From assembly GCA_030432565.1 (NCBI GenBank), contig JAUIGV010000019.1:1-64000 (forward strand): a stretch of 64,000 bases of DNA. The letters run 5' to 3'. A program made the position numbers and the translations under genes. Source of the stretch: Verrucomicrobiia bacterium. GTDB taxonomy: Bacteria > Verrucomicrobiota > Verrucomicrobiia > Verrucomicrobiales > Akkermansiaceae. Shown here in pieces: positions 43,384 through 52,943 of this stretch. The number at the start of each line of letters is the position of its first letter. Position 1 is the first letter of the stretch. The notes below the pieces were generated by a model. The model worked only from the letters and a program-made list of their open reading frames with translations. It was not told where the DNA came from and ran no database searches.

Positions 43384-44397
43384 ATGATCCTCGCCATCGA
43401 ATCTTCCTGTGACGAAACCGCAGTTGCCATCATTCGGCGGGAGGACCAAACGCCCAAACTCCTCAGCTCGCTCATCTCATCACAAATCGAGATCCATCGC
43501 GAATACGGCGGCGTCGTTCCCGAAGTCGCCTGCCGCAATCACGCCCAACGAGTTCGCCCCCTCGTGCAGCAAGCCCTCGATGACGCCGGAGTCACCCTCG
43601 AGGACATCACCGCTTTCGCCGCCACCCGCGGCCCCGGCCTCGCTTCCTCCCTTCTCGTCGGACTCGCTTACGCCAAAGGTCTCGCCGCCTCCTCCGGAAA
43701 ACCCTTCTTCGGAATCAACCACATGGAAGGACACCTTCTCTCGCCTTTCCTCGAAGAAGGAGCAATCCCTCCCCACCTCGGTCTTATCGTCTCCGGCGGC
43801 CACACCATGCTCATCGACGTCCAGGCGCACGGACAATACCAACTCATCGGCCGCACCATCGACGACGCCGCCGGCGAAGCCTTCGACAAAGTCGGCCGCA
43901 TGCTCAAGCTCCCCTATCCCGGTGGGCCCGAAATCGAAAAGCACGCCCGCGAAGGCGACCCAAAAGCCTTCGCCTTCCCACGCGCTCATCTCAACGACAC
44001 GCCCTTTCATTTTTCCTTCTCCGGCCTCAAGACCGCCGTCCTTTATCAACTCCAAAAGCTCGACGATCCCCAGACACACCTCGCCGACATCTGCGCATCT
44101 TTCCAAGCTGCTGTCATCGATGCCCTCGTTAAAAAAACGATCAAGGCCGCCCGCCAAACCGGCCACACCTTGATCACCCTTTCCGGCGGAGTGGCCTGTA
44201 ACCGCACCCTGCAGGAGGCCCTCACCGTCGCCGCCCAAAACGTGGGCATAGGAGTGCAACCCACCCCTCCTTCGCTCACCACCGACAACGCCGGCATGAT
44301 CGCCTTCGCCGCTCTCCTCGCTTCCGAAAACCGCCCCGCCGACCCACTCGATATCGGAATTAATCCCAACCTCGCCCTCGCAACAATCCCAACGTAG
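43384..44397 (+). CDS. tsaD: tRNA N6-adenosine threonylcarbamoyltransferase
   Basis: The 337-residue enzyme installs t6A37 on tRNAs reading ANN codons together with TsaB, TsaC and TsaE. Recognised features: IESSCDETAVAI, EVACRNHAQRV, the metal motif HMEGH (HxxxH), GLIVSGGHTMLI, DDAAGEAFDKVGRML, GGVACNR and TDNAGMIAFAAL. The start at 43384 follows the ubiA stop by one base. Its TAG stop overlaps a 28-bp palindrome. An essential housekeeping gene in most bacteria. Confidence 0.97.
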   Translation: MILAIESSCDETAVAIIRREDQTPKLLSSLISSQIEIHREYGGVVPEVACRNHAQRVRPLVQQALDDAGVTLEDITAFAATRGPGLASSLLVGLAYAKGLAASSGKPFFGINHMEGHLLSPFLEEGAIPPHLGLIVSGGHTMLIDVQAHGQYQLIGRTIDDAAGEAFDKVGRMLKLPYPGGPEIEKHAREGDPKAFAFPRAHLNDTPFHFSFSGLKTAVLYQLQKLDDPQTHLADICASFQAAVIDALVKKTIKAARQTGHTLITLSGGVACNRTLQEALTVAAQNVGIGVQPTPPSLTTDNAGMIAFAALLASENRPADPLDIGINPNLALATIPT

Positions 44398-44421
44398 CGG
44401 AAAGCTGGAGCTTTCGGCTAC
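44394..44421. repeat. 28-bp palindrome over the tsaD stop codon
   Basis: Thirteen bases (44394-44406, GTAGCGGAAAGCT) pair with 44409-44421 (AGCTTTCGGCTAC) over GG with a single mismatch. The stop codon TAG (44395-44397) lies inside the left arm. No T-run follows, so it may be a REP-like element, an mRNA-stabilising hairpin or a weak terminator. Confidence 0.5.
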
Positions 44422-44431
44422 CTCCCCCGCC

Positions 44432-45607
44432 ATGATCACCCCCAAAACCATTGCACGCTTCCTCGTCGGGAAACGCGATGCCATCGAGGAAGTCGCCACC
44501 TCAAAGGGCACCTTTTTTTTGGCAGCCCTCTTCATCGTCTCCGCCGGCCTCGCCAGGAACTATGATCACCACATCCTGAGCCAGGAACCACTTTGGGTTT
44601 TCGGACCCTTCGCGATGACCTTCTTTTCATCCCTCTTCATCTTCGCCTTTGTCAAAGCGCTGGGAGGATTACGCCGCGGTGCTTTAAAATGCATCCCAAC
44701 TCCCTGCTCAAACTACTTTCCCTTTCTCCGCTGCTTCGCCATGACCGCGCCGCTGGCTTGGCTTTATGGCATTCCGGCAGAGCAATTCACGACCGCCCTC
44801 GTTGCCACCCAATTTAACTTCGCGGTTCTTCTCCTCGTCTCTTTCTGGAGACTTGCCCTCATGGTTCGGGTTCTCGTTGTTCTCTTCAACTTCACTCCGC
44901 TCCGAGCCTTCTGCCTCATCAGTATCCCGGCCTCGATCGAGATGTTCTTTGCCACCCTGGTCAAATCCATGGACATTGTCGGCATCATGGGTGGAATGAA
45001 ACTCACCACCGCCGAAAGGTTCCTCTACGAAGCCACTCAAACCGTCACTGCAGGCTCCTTCTTCCTTTTCGTTGCCGCCTGCCTTCTCATCTTCTGCTCA
45101 AAGCGCGGCGAAATTCGTGCTCTGACACCTTCCGAAAATCCACCCAAAATTTCCCGTCTGACCTGGCTCGCCGCCACTTCGATCATCGCACTCTGGCTGC
45201 TCGCCTCCGCCGCTCCCCAGCAAAGGCTCCGAAACCTCAAACAATTTCAAACCCTTGTCCACCAGGGGCAATATAAGGAGGCCCAGGCTTTCACCGAATC
45301 GCTGACCAAGACCGATTTCCCGCCCCACCGGCATCTCCTTGGCAAGTCTTTGAGTTACAACCCACCCCTTGCCATTAATGCCCTTGTTTATCACAACTCA
45401 TGGCCGGAATGGGTTGAAGTCGAGCTGAATGAAGGTGCTGAAATCTGGCTCGAAGATCTTGACCCAGACCGCGAAGATTACCGCATCTCGGCTCTCCGCG
45501 AGGAATTCCAAAAGGCCCCATACATCGAAGAATTCGCTGCAAAATTCACGCCGGGATATGACTTGAAACTTCTTCCCACCGGGCACACGGAAGATCAACC
45601 TGAATGA
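44432..45607 (+). CDS. Multi-span membrane protein of unknown function
   Basis: A 391-residue protein that I do not recognise. Roughly six hydrophobic spans are seen: around 27-43, 55-80, 98-118, 128-160, 210-228 and 246-262, then a soluble C-terminal domain (about 265-391), acidic and Pro-rich, with tandem Trp/Glu motifs (NSWPEWVEVELNEGAEIWLE). The region SFWRLALMVRVLVVLFN resembles Yip1-like or DUF1282 spans but not convincingly. It follows tsaD by 34 bp and begins a run of four plus-strand genes ending at 48598. Possibly in one transcript with the next three. Confidence 0.6.
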   Translation: MITPKTIARFLVGKRDAIEEVATSKGTFFLAALFIVSAGLARNYDHHILSQEPLWVFGPFAMTFFSSLFIFAFVKALGGLRRGALKCIPTPCSNYFPFLRCFAMTAPLAWLYGIPAEQFTTALVATQFNFAVLLLVSFWRLALMVRVLVVLFNFTPLRAFCLISIPASIEMFFATLVKSMDIVGIMGGMKLTTAERFLYEATQTVTAGSFFLFVAACLLIFCSKRGEIRALTPSENPPKISRLTWLAATSIIALWLLASAAPQQRLRNLKQFQTLVHQGQYKEAQAFTESLTKTDFPPHRHLLGKSLSYNPPLAINALVYHNSWPEWVEVELNEGAEIWLEDLDPDREDYRISALREEFQKAPYIEEFAAKFTPGYDLKLLPTGHTEDQPE

Positions 45608-45665
45608 TTCTCCCACCTCCTTTTATCGATACCCGCCTCACTCTCCTCCGTGATAAAACCCAATC

Positions 45666-46049
45666 ATGGAATCAGAACTTCTCGCCCTCAAGCTTGGCTG
45701 GACCGGCATGCTTCTCGGCGTCATCAGTGGAGCCATTATGGGCCTCTTCTTTCACAACGAGAATTGGCTCGGCGGATATGGCTCCCACCAACGACGCTTC
45801 CTCCGCCTCGGCCATATTTCTTTCTTCGGAATCGGACTGATCACCCTCTTTTACGGACTCTCCATCGGACCAATGAGTGTCGCTCCAGAGCACGCCCGCA
45901 TCGGAGTCACCGGCCTCGCCGTCGCCCTCTTCGGCATGCCCTCCATCTGCAGCCTCACCGCGTGGAAAAAGCCCTTCCGACATCTCTTCTTCATCCCCGT
46001 TCTCGGAGCGGCCACCGGCATTTGCATCATCCTCTTTTTCTCAAGCTAA
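45666..46049 (+). CDS. Small four-span membrane protein of unknown function
   Basis: A 127-residue hydrophobic protein with four predicted spans (about 12-30, 48-68, 78-95, 105-125) and a short basic loop SHQRRFLRLGH. No known family was recognised, but small 4-TM proteins like this occur in verrucomicrobial genomes. It starts 58 bp after the previous membrane gene and ends 3 bp before the radical SAM gene, suggesting a common transcript and functional link, e.g. as a partner or membrane scaffold (inference). Confidence 0.65.
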   Translation: MESELLALKLGWTGMLLGVISGAIMGLFFHNENWLGGYGSHQRRFLRLGHISFFGIGLITLFYGLSIGPMSVAPEHARIGVTGLAVALFGMPSICSLTAWKKPFRHLFFIPVLGAATGICIILFFSS

Positions 46050-46052
46050 GTC

Positions 46053-47423
46053 ATGAAAATCGGACTCATTGCCATCAGCGGACTCCGCGTTTGCGACGCC
46101 GAGATCCTCGCCAAAGGACTCAGCTTCCCCAGCCTCAGCGGACGCGCCAAGGAAATCGAAGCCCTTCCCTCGCTCGGCCTGCTCACCCTCGCCGGAATGA
46201 CACCCGACGAAATTGACGTCGAATACCTCGAGGTCCGGGACGTCGATCTGGACAACCTCCCCACTCACTTCGATGCCGTCGCGCTCTCCACTCTCACCGC
46301 CACCGCCAAAGAGTCCTACCGCCTCGCCGCCCGGTTTCGTGAGATCGGCACCACCGTCATTCTCGGAGGATTGCACGCCACCCTCAATCCGCTCGAAGCG
46401 GAAAAGCACGTCGACTGTCTCGCCATTGGCGAGGGCGAAGTGATCTGGCCCCAAATGATGGCCGACCTCCTCGCCAATCAGCTCAAGCCCACCTATAACG
46501 CGAAAGAGATCGGCTCTTTCGATTTTTCAGAATCCCCCATCCCGCGCTTCGAGCTTCTCAACCCCGACCGCTACCCGCGCTTCACCGTGCAAAGCCAACG
46601 CGGCTGCCCTCTTTCCTGTGAATTCTGCGCCGCCTCGATGCGGCTCTCACCCAAATTCCGCGTCAAACCCGTGGAGCGCGTCATTGCCGAAATACGCCTT
46701 CTCAAAGAACTCTACCAACGCCCCTTCATCGAGTTTGCCGACGACAACACCTTCGCCGACAAGCGCCACGGGAAAGCCCTCATGAAGGCCCTCGCCAAAG
46801 AGCAAGTCCGCTGGTTTACCGAAACCGACCTCTCCGTTGCAGACGATGAAGATCTCATTAAAATGATGCGAGACGCCGGCTGCCAACAAATCCTGATTGG
46901 CTTCGAAAGCCCCACCTTCGCCACCATGGACGGCGTGGAAAAGAAATCAAACTGGAAGGCTCGCCGCACCGACCAATATTTGCGGGCCGTCGAGACCATT
47001 CAGAAACACGGCGTCACCGTGAACGGATGTTTCATCTTCGGCATGGATGGCGATGGCCCCGAGAGCTTTAGCAACGTCCTCGACTTCGTCGAAAAGAGCG
47101 GACTCTACGATGTCCAGATGACCTACCTCACCCCCTTCCCCGGCACCCCGCTGCATCAGCGCCTCACCGATGAAGGCCGCATCCTTGTCGAAGACGCTTC
47201 GGAAACCTGCACCTTGTTTGACATCAACTTCCAGCCCGACTCCATGTCCGTCGAAGACCTCCGAACCGGCTACATGAATCTCCTCACCAAAATCTACGAC
47301 GAAGAATTCGTCGCCCGGCGCTATCGCAGCTTCCGGCGTCACCTCCGGAAAAATGTCAAAGAACGCCAACAAAGACGGGCGCATGAGAGAAACTCTCGCT
47401 CCCAGGCGTTCCCATCTCGATGA
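46053..47423 (+). CDS. B12-binding-type radical SAM enzyme
   Basis: A 456-residue protein with an N-terminal Rossmann-type B12-binding-like domain (about 1-150; AVALSTLTATAKESYRLAA, TVILGGLHATLNP) and a radical SAM domain with the CxxxCxxC motif RGCPLSCEFC (Cys185, 189, 192), FIEFADDNTF, GCQQILIGFES and NGCFIFGMDGD. It resembles class B methylases and hopanoid C2-methylases (HpnP), but the substrate is unknown. The DxHxxG cobalamin motif was not found, so cobalamin may bind differently or not. It overlaps the next gene by 4 bp. Confidence 0.85.
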   Translation: MKIGLIAISGLRVCDAEILAKGLSFPSLSGRAKEIEALPSLGLLTLAGMTPDEIDVEYLEVRDVDLDNLPTHFDAVALSTLTATAKESYRLAARFREIGTTVILGGLHATLNPLEAEKHVDCLAIGEGEVIWPQMMADLLANQLKPTYNAKEIGSFDFSESPIPRFELLNPDRYPRFTVQSQRGCPLSCEFCAASMRLSPKFRVKPVERVIAEIRLLKELYQRPFIEFADDNTFADKRHGKALMKALAKEQVRWFTETDLSVADDEDLIKMMRDAGCQQILIGFESPTFATMDGVEKKSNWKARRTDQYLRAVETIQKHGVTVNGCFIFGMDGDGPESFSNVLDFVEKSGLYDVQMTYLTPFPGTPLHQRLTDEGRILVEDASETCTLFDINFQPDSMSVEDLRTGYMNLLTKIYDEEFVARRYRSFRRHLRKNVKERQQRRAHERNSRSQAFPSR

Positions 47424-48598
47424 GAATCCTTCCCCTTCTTTTTCTTGCCGCACTGCCCTTCGCCCGGGCATCCAACCCCGAATTCTCCATCATTCACCAG
47501 CCTGCCAACCTGGTCTCAGACTCGCTCTCCGGTTGCATTCCCCTCACCCAGTCACTGATTTACAACAACTATGGCTACGGAATCCACAGTAAGATTTCCG
47601 CTCCCCGTCCCTTTTTCAAAGGAGCCATCGAATGGGATAAAGGCATCGAGACCAACCACAACCTCGCATCGGTTTTTGGCATCTTGGTTCGACCGATCGA
47701 TGGGACAAACGTCCCGGGAACACCGGTCGAAATTCACATCAAGGACTGGCCCGTTCCGGCATACAGCCCACACACCAGGGCGGACGTTCTGGCAGCCACC
47801 ATTCACTGTCTTCTTCAGTCGTGTTATGCCAGCCCCGACCTCCCGCTCGACCTGCGGATCGTCACCGAAAACAAGAAGGACGATGCTTGGGCGAAGCCTT
47901 ACGCAAAAAAATACATCACCAGACCCGGCAAGGACAACAAGCCCATCACTCCCACGCCTGTCGGTGAGAGTATTTTAAAAACCGACCCGTTTGGAACGCG
48001 TCATGTCATCTTTCCCGGGAAAAATCCCAAACATCTCACCCCGGAAAAGAAGCCACTGATCCTTCCTGTCACAACCGGAGGTTTTGAACAAGAAGCCAGA
48101 CCATTCCACCTCATTCCGATCTGGGTTGGGAATTCGACGGAAGTTATCAAGAACCTTTCCCTGCCTCACAGTCACTTCTACAACATCTTCCCTGGTTTTC
48201 AGTTCTCACTTGAACTCAATCCCCTCCTTGGACACCAGAAGGCCATTTCGATCGGAACCTCCATCAAAAAAGATGCCGTTGAAACATGGCTTAATATTGC
48301 CAATCAAAGCGCGATCGACTTGGGGAGTGGCATCGCGGCAGCCGCTATCAATGCCAGACTTCACCACAACAAGCCTTTGAAGATCACAGTGAGATCTGAT
48401 GCCGGATCAGAAACCATGGCCAAGCTCTTGAAAACCCCGGGCTGGGAACCAGTAGAGGCCCGCTACGGCAAAGCTGCTACCACCGTCCTTGAATATGACC
48501 CCGAAAGACGCACACTTTCAAAGGGCCTTCTTCCGGACGGCCTGACCATCAAATCAAGACCCGATGGCTCGATCTACTTTGGAAGCAATCACCCGTGA
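47420..48598 (+). CDS. Secreted protein of unknown function, translation-coupled to radical SAM gene
   Basis: A 392-residue product with a signal peptide (1-17, MRILPLLFLAALPFARA) and no further span, so periplasmic or exported. I do not recognise a family. Features: two Cys in HCLLQSCYAS (about 129-134), a Lys/Pro-rich middle (about 165-215) and a C-terminal half with VETWLNIANQSAIDLGSG and RPDGSIYFGSNHP. It starts in an ATGA overlap with the radical SAM stop, suggesting the enzyme and this protein act together; whether it is the substrate or a downstream handler is not known. Confidence 0.6.
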   Translation: MRILPLLFLAALPFARASNPEFSIIHQPANLVSDSLSGCIPLTQSLIYNNYGYGIHSKISAPRPFFKGAIEWDKGIETNHNLASVFGILVRPIDGTNVPGTPVEIHIKDWPVPAYSPHTRADVLAATIHCLLQSCYASPDLPLDLRIVTENKKDDAWAKPYAKKYITRPGKDNKPITPTPVGESILKTDPFGTRHVIFPGKNPKHLTPEKKPLILPVTTGGFEQEARPFHLIPIWVGNSTEVIKNLSLPHSHFYNIFPGFQFSLELNPLLGHQKAISIGTSIKKDAVETWLNIANQSAIDLGSGIAAAAINARLHHNKPLKITVRSDAGSETMAKLLKTPGWEPVEARYGKAATTVLEYDPERRTLSKGLLPDGLTIKSRPDGSIYFGSNHP

Positions 48599-48670
48599 GC
48601 TCCAAACCGTCTTGACCACCCAGCACGATTTCAGGTTGGATGACTGCGGTCTCCCAATGTCAATGCCAGG

Positions 48671-51600
48671 ATGCCTCTCTTGTCTTCCAGAGAGGTCACG
48701 GCTATAAGTCCACCCGAAATCATGCGCCTGCGGAGACTTCTCGCCCGAACCAAACGTCTCGTATTCCGGGATTCGCTTGAGAGGCGACATGAGCGAACGG
48801 CCGGAGCGCTCTCCCAGGTCTTTGCATCCTTCATTAATCATGACGGTCATGCATCGCGACGGGAACTCGAGATTGTTTATGACTTTGTCCGTAATGTTTT
48901 CCCGGATGTTGATCATGGCATCCTCGGGAAATCGCTGGAGTCCGCAGTCGCACGCGCCCAGCCCATTGATCCGGCACTGAAACATCTCAAGAAAAGCCTA
49001 AACGCCGAGCACCGGATCCCTTTTGCCCTGCAGCTCTATTCGGTCATCAGGGCTGGCGGAGATGTTCCGGAGGAAAAAGAACGATTCTCCGAAGTGATGC
49101 AAGCGATCGGCAGTCGCCAGATCACGGAGGCCGTTCTCCGGGAACTCGGACAAGTCGACGCCCCCAAAGACAGCCTCTTGACCCGGGTGGACTTTGGCAC
49201 CGATCAATCCTGTGACGTACGCCTGAGCGACAAGGACTCTCCTTCCCGTTTCCGCTGTTACCAGGCTGGAGCTCTCATTCTTATTCGCAATCTTCGCAAA
49301 CACCCGCTTTGGGTCCGGGGATATCAACTGGACCCGGATCGGCTCTTGCAAATCCGACCTTCCGACGAAGTGCTCGCGGGAGGATGGCGCTTAAGCTACA
49401 ACGAGCTCGCCTTCTTTTTACAAGTCGAAGAAAAAGGCATTCCTCCCGCACTTTTCCTCATCAAGGAGGAAAAGGGAGTCACCTTGAGCCGAAGCAAGTC
49501 GCGCCTCGCCCTCGCAAAAATCACCTTTGGACACCGCATCCACTTCACCCCGCTTCAGGGCGGTCAATTCACCGATGGCTTGCGAAACGCACTCGGTGCC
49601 GGAACGACTTATGAGTTCGACTACCACGACGTCATTCACGTCGGCGAAAAAGAACCTCTCGCGCTGGAAGCCCTAAGACGTCTCACCCAACAGACCGGAC
49701 AGCGGTTTGTGCTTCCGGCGGGTCGCCGCAGGGTTCGTGTTTCAAATGACCCCAATCAACTCTCCGGCGACAGCCTGCTCGTCACTCCGGGACTGGCGGG
49801 CCGCTTCGTCCTGGATCTGGAATTTGATCCCAAGACAGGGTTTGGGGAGATCGAAATCATCGAGTCCACGGAAACGATTCTCGTCAACGGTCAACCGGTC
49901 AAGGAAGAGCCGTTGCCGGATGGCTCGATGATCCGTCTGAGCAACCGACAAGCCCTCCGCTGTCGTTTCTCGGACAATATCCTCGATGAGGAGCGAAATC
50001 TCGTTCGCCACCTCGAGGTCGAGAATCTCAATCACCGTTTTTGGAAAGGCGGCAAAGCCATCGACAGCCTTTCCTTCCGCCTCGAGCGAGGTCAAATGAT
50101 GTGCATCATCGGCCCCAGTGGAAGTGGCAAAAGTACCCTTCTCGAAATCCTGGCGGGCCAGCGGAGACCCAAAAGCGGGCAAGTCAAACTGAACGGGATT
50201 TCACTCTACGACCGTCCCAAGCGACTTGCCCCCTTGATTTCATTCATGCCGCAGGAGGAGGCCTTGTCCGAGCAACTCACCGTTTTCGAACACCTGGCTC
50301 ATGCTGCGGCCATCCGTCGCCCCCATCTCTCGGTCGAGTCGATCGACAAGCGCGTGAATTTCCTCATCGGCGAACTGGGGCTGGAGAGGACCGGACATCG
50401 CCGGGTGGGCAGCCCGGAGTCAAAAAGCCTCAGCGGCGGCGAGCGCTCGCGCCTCAATGCGGGCCTGGACTTGATCGGTGGCGGCGAAATCTTCCTGTTC
50501 GACGAACCCATCTCGGGGCTTTCCTCAAAGGATGCCGAAAACGTGGTGGATGCTCTCCACAGCTTCGCTCAAGACAAGATCGTAGTGGCATCCCTCCACC
50601 GCCCCAGTGAGAAAGTCCTGGAAGTATTTGACACGGTCCTGCTGTTGGATCGCGGAGGCAAGATGGCCTACCTCGGACCACCGAAGGATCTCGTGGGCTA
50701 CTTCGAGCAAGCGGCCGAAGATCTTCAGATTGAGCGTCAACCCAACATCACCCCCCAGGGAGCGGACTTCGTTTTTGATGTCCTCGAAAGCGCGATGCTC
50801 AAGCTTCACACTCCGGGCAAAACGCGCAGACGTTTCCAGCCCGAGTTTTGGCAGGAAAGATTTGAGAACCGCCGGGTGATGGATCATCTCTCACTTTCGC
50901 AAGCCAACCCAAGCACCGGAGAAATGGACTTGCCCACAGCAGAGGACCAGGTCGCAGCCCCGGAACCTCCGGCTCACGGGCGTCGGCAAAAGTGGATGAT
51001 TTTCAAGACCCACCTGGCACGGGCCGCCAAATCAAAGTTCCGGCACCGGGGAACCTATAACTCCATCTTGCTGGAGGCACCTCTGCTCGCCGGCCTCATC
51101 GGTCTGACCCTGAGAGCTTCACCCGATGGCAGCTATCAGTTCCACTCAGCTCTTCACCTGCCTTCCTACCTGTTCCTGGCGGTGACTGTGGCGATGTTTT
51201 TCGGTCTCACCAACAGCGCAACCGAGGTCCTGAGGGACCGTCCGGTTTTAAGACGTGAGCGCAACTGCCGGCCACACCCGATTCTTTATTTGGGTTCGAA
51301 ATTCCTGGTGCTGCTTCTGACCGTCGCGGTTCAATCCGCAGTCTTTATCGCGGTCGCAAACCAGATTCTTGATCTTCATTACATGTTTTGGAACCACCTC
51401 GGCTGGATGATTCTCACCGGCTGCTGCGGGACCGCGCTGGCGCTGATGATCTCGGTGATTTCTCGATCCGAGCGCACCGCATTGGGCTCCATCCCGTTGA
51501 TTCTCGTTCCACAAATCCTTCTCGCCGGAGCCCTCATCCCCTTTACCGAGATGAACCGCGGACTCTTCATTGGTGGTGATGAAGGGCGTGACAACGGAGG

Positions 51601-52159
51601 CGAACCTGTTCCATCCACCATCATGCCGCTGCGTTACGCCTTCGAAGGCAGTATCGTGAGCCAGGCCACCGCCAATCGTTTTGAAAAAACACGGCGGCCC
51701 ATTCAGGAAAAAATCGACGCGCTCAAAGACAAGGAAGAGCTCAGTGCGTCAGAAAAGGAGGAACTTAAGGAAGCTGGAGATGAGATCAGGGTCCTCTTTG
51801 CCGCGGTCGCAAAAGACTCGGTTCAGGCAGAGAAAATCATGCGTGATCCCCTCGGAGAATTGCAACGACTTCAAGAGGAGGAGATGGCCGGACTGGAGCC
51901 CGACCTTGATCGCGATACCCGTTCGGTTTCTCAATTTTTCGTCAACGAGCGGGTTGAAAATATGGTGGAGCTTGCCGAAACCCTGCGACTCGATGGCAGG
52001 AGAAAGGATCAACCCAACATCTTCCTCGCGAAGGAAAAACCGCTCCTAGGCATAAATCTGAGCACTCAATGGTACTGCCGGATCTTATTAATCTTTCTCA
52101 CGATCACTTTTCTCCTCCCGGCCGCGAGCTTTCTCAACTACTCACTCACCCGGCGTTGA
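48671..52159 (+). CDS. Multidomain ABC-2 transporter: TerB-like, FHA-like, ABC ATPase and membrane domains
   Basis: A 1162-residue fusion. Residues about 45-150 look like a TerB/DjlA N-terminal domain (FINHDGHASRRELEIVYDF). About 170-250 (DQSCDVRLSD) and 370-450 (SDEVLAGG, ETILVNGQPV) resemble FHA-like beta-sandwiches. The ABC ATPase has Walker A GPSGSGKST (481-489), signature SLSGGERSR (about 586), Walker B EIFLFDEPISGL (about 606) and the H-switch in ASLHRPS. About six spans follow from 798 to 1160, with a long hydrophilic insert (about 970-1120) between spans five and six. ABCG-type architecture; substrate unknown. Its end overlaps the convergent roadblock gene by 18 bp. Confidence 0.85.
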   Translation: MPLLSSREVTAISPPEIMRLRRLLARTKRLVFRDSLERRHERTAGALSQVFASFINHDGHASRRELEIVYDFVRNVFPDVDHGILGKSLESAVARAQPIDPALKHLKKSLNAEHRIPFALQLYSVIRAGGDVPEEKERFSEVMQAIGSRQITEAVLRELGQVDAPKDSLLTRVDFGTDQSCDVRLSDKDSPSRFRCYQAGALILIRNLRKHPLWVRGYQLDPDRLLQIRPSDEVLAGGWRLSYNELAFFLQVEEKGIPPALFLIKEEKGVTLSRSKSRLALAKITFGHRIHFTPLQGGQFTDGLRNALGAGTTYEFDYHDVIHVGEKEPLALEALRRLTQQTGQRFVLPAGRRRVRVSNDPNQLSGDSLLVTPGLAGRFVLDLEFDPKTGFGEIEIIESTETILVNGQPVKEEPLPDGSMIRLSNRQALRCRFSDNILDEERNLVRHLEVENLNHRFWKGGKAIDSLSFRLERGQMMCIIGPSGSGKSTLLEILAGQRRPKSGQVKLNGISLYDRPKRLAPLISFMPQEEALSEQLTVFEHLAHAAAIRRPHLSVESIDKRVNFLIGELGLERTGHRRVGSPESKSLSGGERSRLNAGLDLIGGGEIFLFDEPISGLSSKDAENVVDALHSFAQDKIVVASLHRPSEKVLEVFDTVLLLDRGGKMAYLGPPKDLVGYFEQAAEDLQIERQPNITPQGADFVFDVLESAMLKLHTPGKTRRRFQPEFWQERFENRRVMDHLSLSQANPSTGEMDLPTAEDQVAAPEPPAHGRRQKWMIFKTHLARAAKSKFRHRGTYNSILLEAPLLAGLIGLTLRASPDGSYQFHSALHLPSYLFLAVTVAMFFGLTNSATEVLRDRPVLRRERNCRPHPILYLGSKFLVLLLTVAVQSAVFIAVANQILDLHYMFWNHLGWMILTGCCGTALALMISVISRSERTALGSIPLILVPQILLAGALIPFTEMNRGLFIGGDEGRDNGGEPVPSTIMPLRYAFEGSIVSQATANRFEKTRRPIQEKIDALKDKEELSASEKEELKEAGDEIRVLFAAVAKDSVQAEKIMRDPLGELQRLQEEEMAGLEPDLDRDTRSVSQFFVNERVENMVELAETLRLDGRRKDQPNIFLAKEKPLLGINLSTQWYCRILLIFLTITFLLPAASFLNYSLTRR

Positions 52160-52939
52160 GGAACGCACGAGGGCTGTTTCAAAACTCCGGCGGATCGTCG
52201 CCAAGGCCTCGGAAGCCAACGGACGGGCGACAACAAGACCGGCAATCGAATGTCCCTCGTCGGATTTCAGCGGGAGAATTTCCATCACCCGGTCCTTGGC
52301 GATTTCGACCTGCAGAAGTCCGCCGGATCCGGCAGCTCCTTTGCTGATGGAAGCCAACGAAAGCGACCTTGCCACTTTGATCAGTTTCTCGCTGCCGATT
52401 TCATCGAGAACAATCCTGCCATTGGGATCACAGAGAAAAGCGGACTGGATGGGCCCCTGCTTCTTAAGCCAATTGGCGAACGTGTCTAGAGCGCGCGGCA
52501 GCGATGGAGGCCCCGAGGAGCGTGCGGGCACTGGATTTTCCTTTGGTGCGACCTTGAAGGGTGAAGCTTTTTTAACGGGCACGGCCGGAACGACACGTGC
52601 GTGATCTTTTCGGAAAGGATCAGGCTGGGTTGGGGGCTTGACCTCTTCACCAACGGGTGGAGCGGGCGCGGGTTGAGGAACCGGGGTGACTGGCTCGGCA
52701 ACAATCCTGGCCGGTTTTTGCTCGGCGGGAACTGCTTGCACCGGTGGACTGGGAGGCTCCACTGGCACCGGAACATTTTTGGAAGCAGCCGGATCACCGT
52801 CGAAGCCTTCAAAGCGATCTCCAAAAACCGACTTGTGAGACGGGATTTGCGACACCGGTGTTTTGGCAAGCAAGCCTTCGGCAAGCGCCCTGACTTCGTC
52901 AGGGTCGAGCCATTGACTCAAAACTTCGTTTTCGCTCAT
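52142..52939 (-). CDS. Roadblock/LC7-like domain protein with Pro-rich linker
   Basis: A 265-residue protein with a short acidic N-terminus (MSENEVLSQWLDPDEVRALA), a long Pro/Val/Ala-rich linker (about 55-150) and a C-terminal roadblock-like domain (about 155-262; FLCDPNGRIVLDEI..GGLLQVEIAKDRVMEIL). Roadblock proteins (e.g. MglB) regulate small GTPases or ParA/MinD-type ATPases. It starts 4 bp after the ParA stop, so they form one operon, probably a positioning or polarity module. Start 52939 chosen; an in-frame ATG at 52999 overlaps parA. The 3' end overlaps the ABC gene by 18 bp. Confidence 0.7.
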   Translation of the reverse strand: MSENEVLSQWLDPDEVRALAEGLLAKTPVSQIPSHKSVFGDRFEGFDGDPAASKNVPVPVEPPSPPVQAVPAEQKPARIVAEPVTPVPQPAPAPPVGEEVKPPTQPDPFRKDHARVVPAVPVKKASPFKVAPKENPVPARSSGPPSLPRALDTFANWLKKQGPIQSAFLCDPNGRIVLDEIGSEKLIKVARSLSLASISKGAAGSGGLLQVEIAKDRVMEILPLKSDEGHSIAGLVVARPLASEALATIRRSFETALVRSSTPGE

Positions 52940-52943
52940 GATT

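Noticed and set aside
43480-44535. 351-residue minus-strand ORF opposite tsaD
   Set aside because: tsaD is supported by complete motifs; the antisense frame has no known domain.
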